Virus record (IMG/VR): IMGVR_UViG_3300021226_000004
Coordinates: 1-22,979 of that record
Length of the DNA stretch: 22,979 nucleotides
Source of the DNA: a virus
Direction: 5' to 3' (one strand)
In this document: positions 22,807 to 22,979 of the stretch, in pieces
Layout: the number at the start of each line of letters is the position of its first letter
Numbering within the stretch: position 1 is the first letter of the stretch
Notes under the pieces: model-generated
What the model was told of the DNA's origin: nothing
The model's input: only the letters and a program-made list of their open reading frames with translations
Databases searched by the model: none
Program-made: the position numbers and the translations under genes

Positions 22807-22961
22807 GTGTTGTATTGACACAACAGTAACTATATTGTCACGTTAGAGGGTAGTTTCTTTGAAGTTGTGTTGTTTCTATACCACACCGAGTGTGTGTTGC
22901 TATGGTGCAACATATTAGACCTACTTAGGGGAACATAGACCAGTGTTGTATTTATACCACA
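22789..22961. promoter_or_regulatory. Array of five dyad sites, TGTTGY-N6-RCMACA
   Basis: Sites at 22789-22806 (CGTTGT..ACCACA), 22808-22825 (TGTTGT..ACAACA, perfect), 22868-22885 (TGTTGT..ACCACA), 22895-22912 (TGTTGC..GCAACA, perfect) and 22944-22961 (TGTTGT..ACCACA). All have 6-base arms and a 6-base spacer. On the minus strand three read TGTGGTATA, which also looks like an extended -10 promoter element. Likely regulator binding sites or clustered promoters. Confidence 0.6.
22829..22885. repeat. 57-bp direct repeat, copy 2
   Basis: Matches copy 1 at 55 of 57 positions with 79-bp spacing between starts. Contains dyad site 3 at its right end. Confidence 0.9.
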
Positions 22962-22979
22962 ATAGGGTTTATCCTTATA

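Noticed and set aside
22837-22918. Short minus-strand frame (about 27 codons) running through repeat copy 2
   Set aside because: The equivalent frame in copy 1 has no ATG and the ribosome site is weak; the repeat is better explained as regulatory.
22443-22979. tRNA or CRISPR array in the right control region
   Set aside because: No T-loop GTTCRA-type arm or cloverleaf. The repeats number two (57 bp) or are short dyads at irregular spacing, without spacer/repeat structure.

Overview
The window is the structural (late) half of a tailed-phage genome, almost certainly a contig from short-read or metagenomic sequencing. Every gene I can support lies on the minus strand and is read from high to low coordinates, as one tightly packed block with many 1-4 base stop/start overlaps. 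The set of terminase, portal, scaffold, HK97-type capsid, short-tail adaptor/stabiliser genes and large Gly/Ala-rich internal proteins points to a podovirus-like virion. The AT-rich sequence, clear Shine-Dalgarno sites and sigma70-type promoters suggest a Gram-negative, probably aquatic proteobacterial host. The host cannot be fixed from this sequence.

Layout in transcription order. 22979-22222: a non-coding control region with five copies of a dyad, a 57-bp direct repeat, a structured GC-rich island, a near-consensus sigma70 promoter (22443-22471) and a folded leader of about 215 nt. 22221-17990: small terminase-like DNA-binding protein, large terminase, a Cys-rich protein of unknown role, and portal. 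17993-15828: a collagen-like, Gly-rich tail fibre inserted between portal and head genes. 15827-15740: a second sigma70 promoter with an operator-like palindrome. 15739-13364: two small proteins (one zinc-ribbon), scaffold and major capsid. 13363-13278: a UUCG-loop hairpin resembling a terminator, overlapping a second, alternative hairpin. 13277-10769: two fibre proteins, the second with repeated head-domain motifs and a C-terminal S74 chaperone. 10767-9111: small proteins, including an XhlA-like coiled-coil/membrane protein and three families of small phage proteins, one of them only 49 residues (9359-9508). 9110-9064: a third promoter-like site. 9063-6809: tail adaptor and tail stabiliser. 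6812-5992: a free-standing HNH endonuclease and a fibre-type ORF that has lost its standard start codon. 5989-434: a GNAT-like protein and three large internal/ejection-type proteins. 434-193: the 5' part of a 3-TM-type holin, cut by the contig end.

Bases 1-192 are not phage DNA. They hold an exact 32-base Illumina adapter followed (reading on the minus strand) by increasingly corrupted P5 sequence and junk. Reading frames crossing this stretch are artefacts.

Together the genes would package DNA (terminase/portal), build the head (scaffold/capsid), attach a short tail with several fibres, and carry internal proteins that probably help DNA cross the host envelope. No endolysin, polymerase, integrase, tRNA or CRISPR array was found. 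Replication genes presumably lie beyond the right end.
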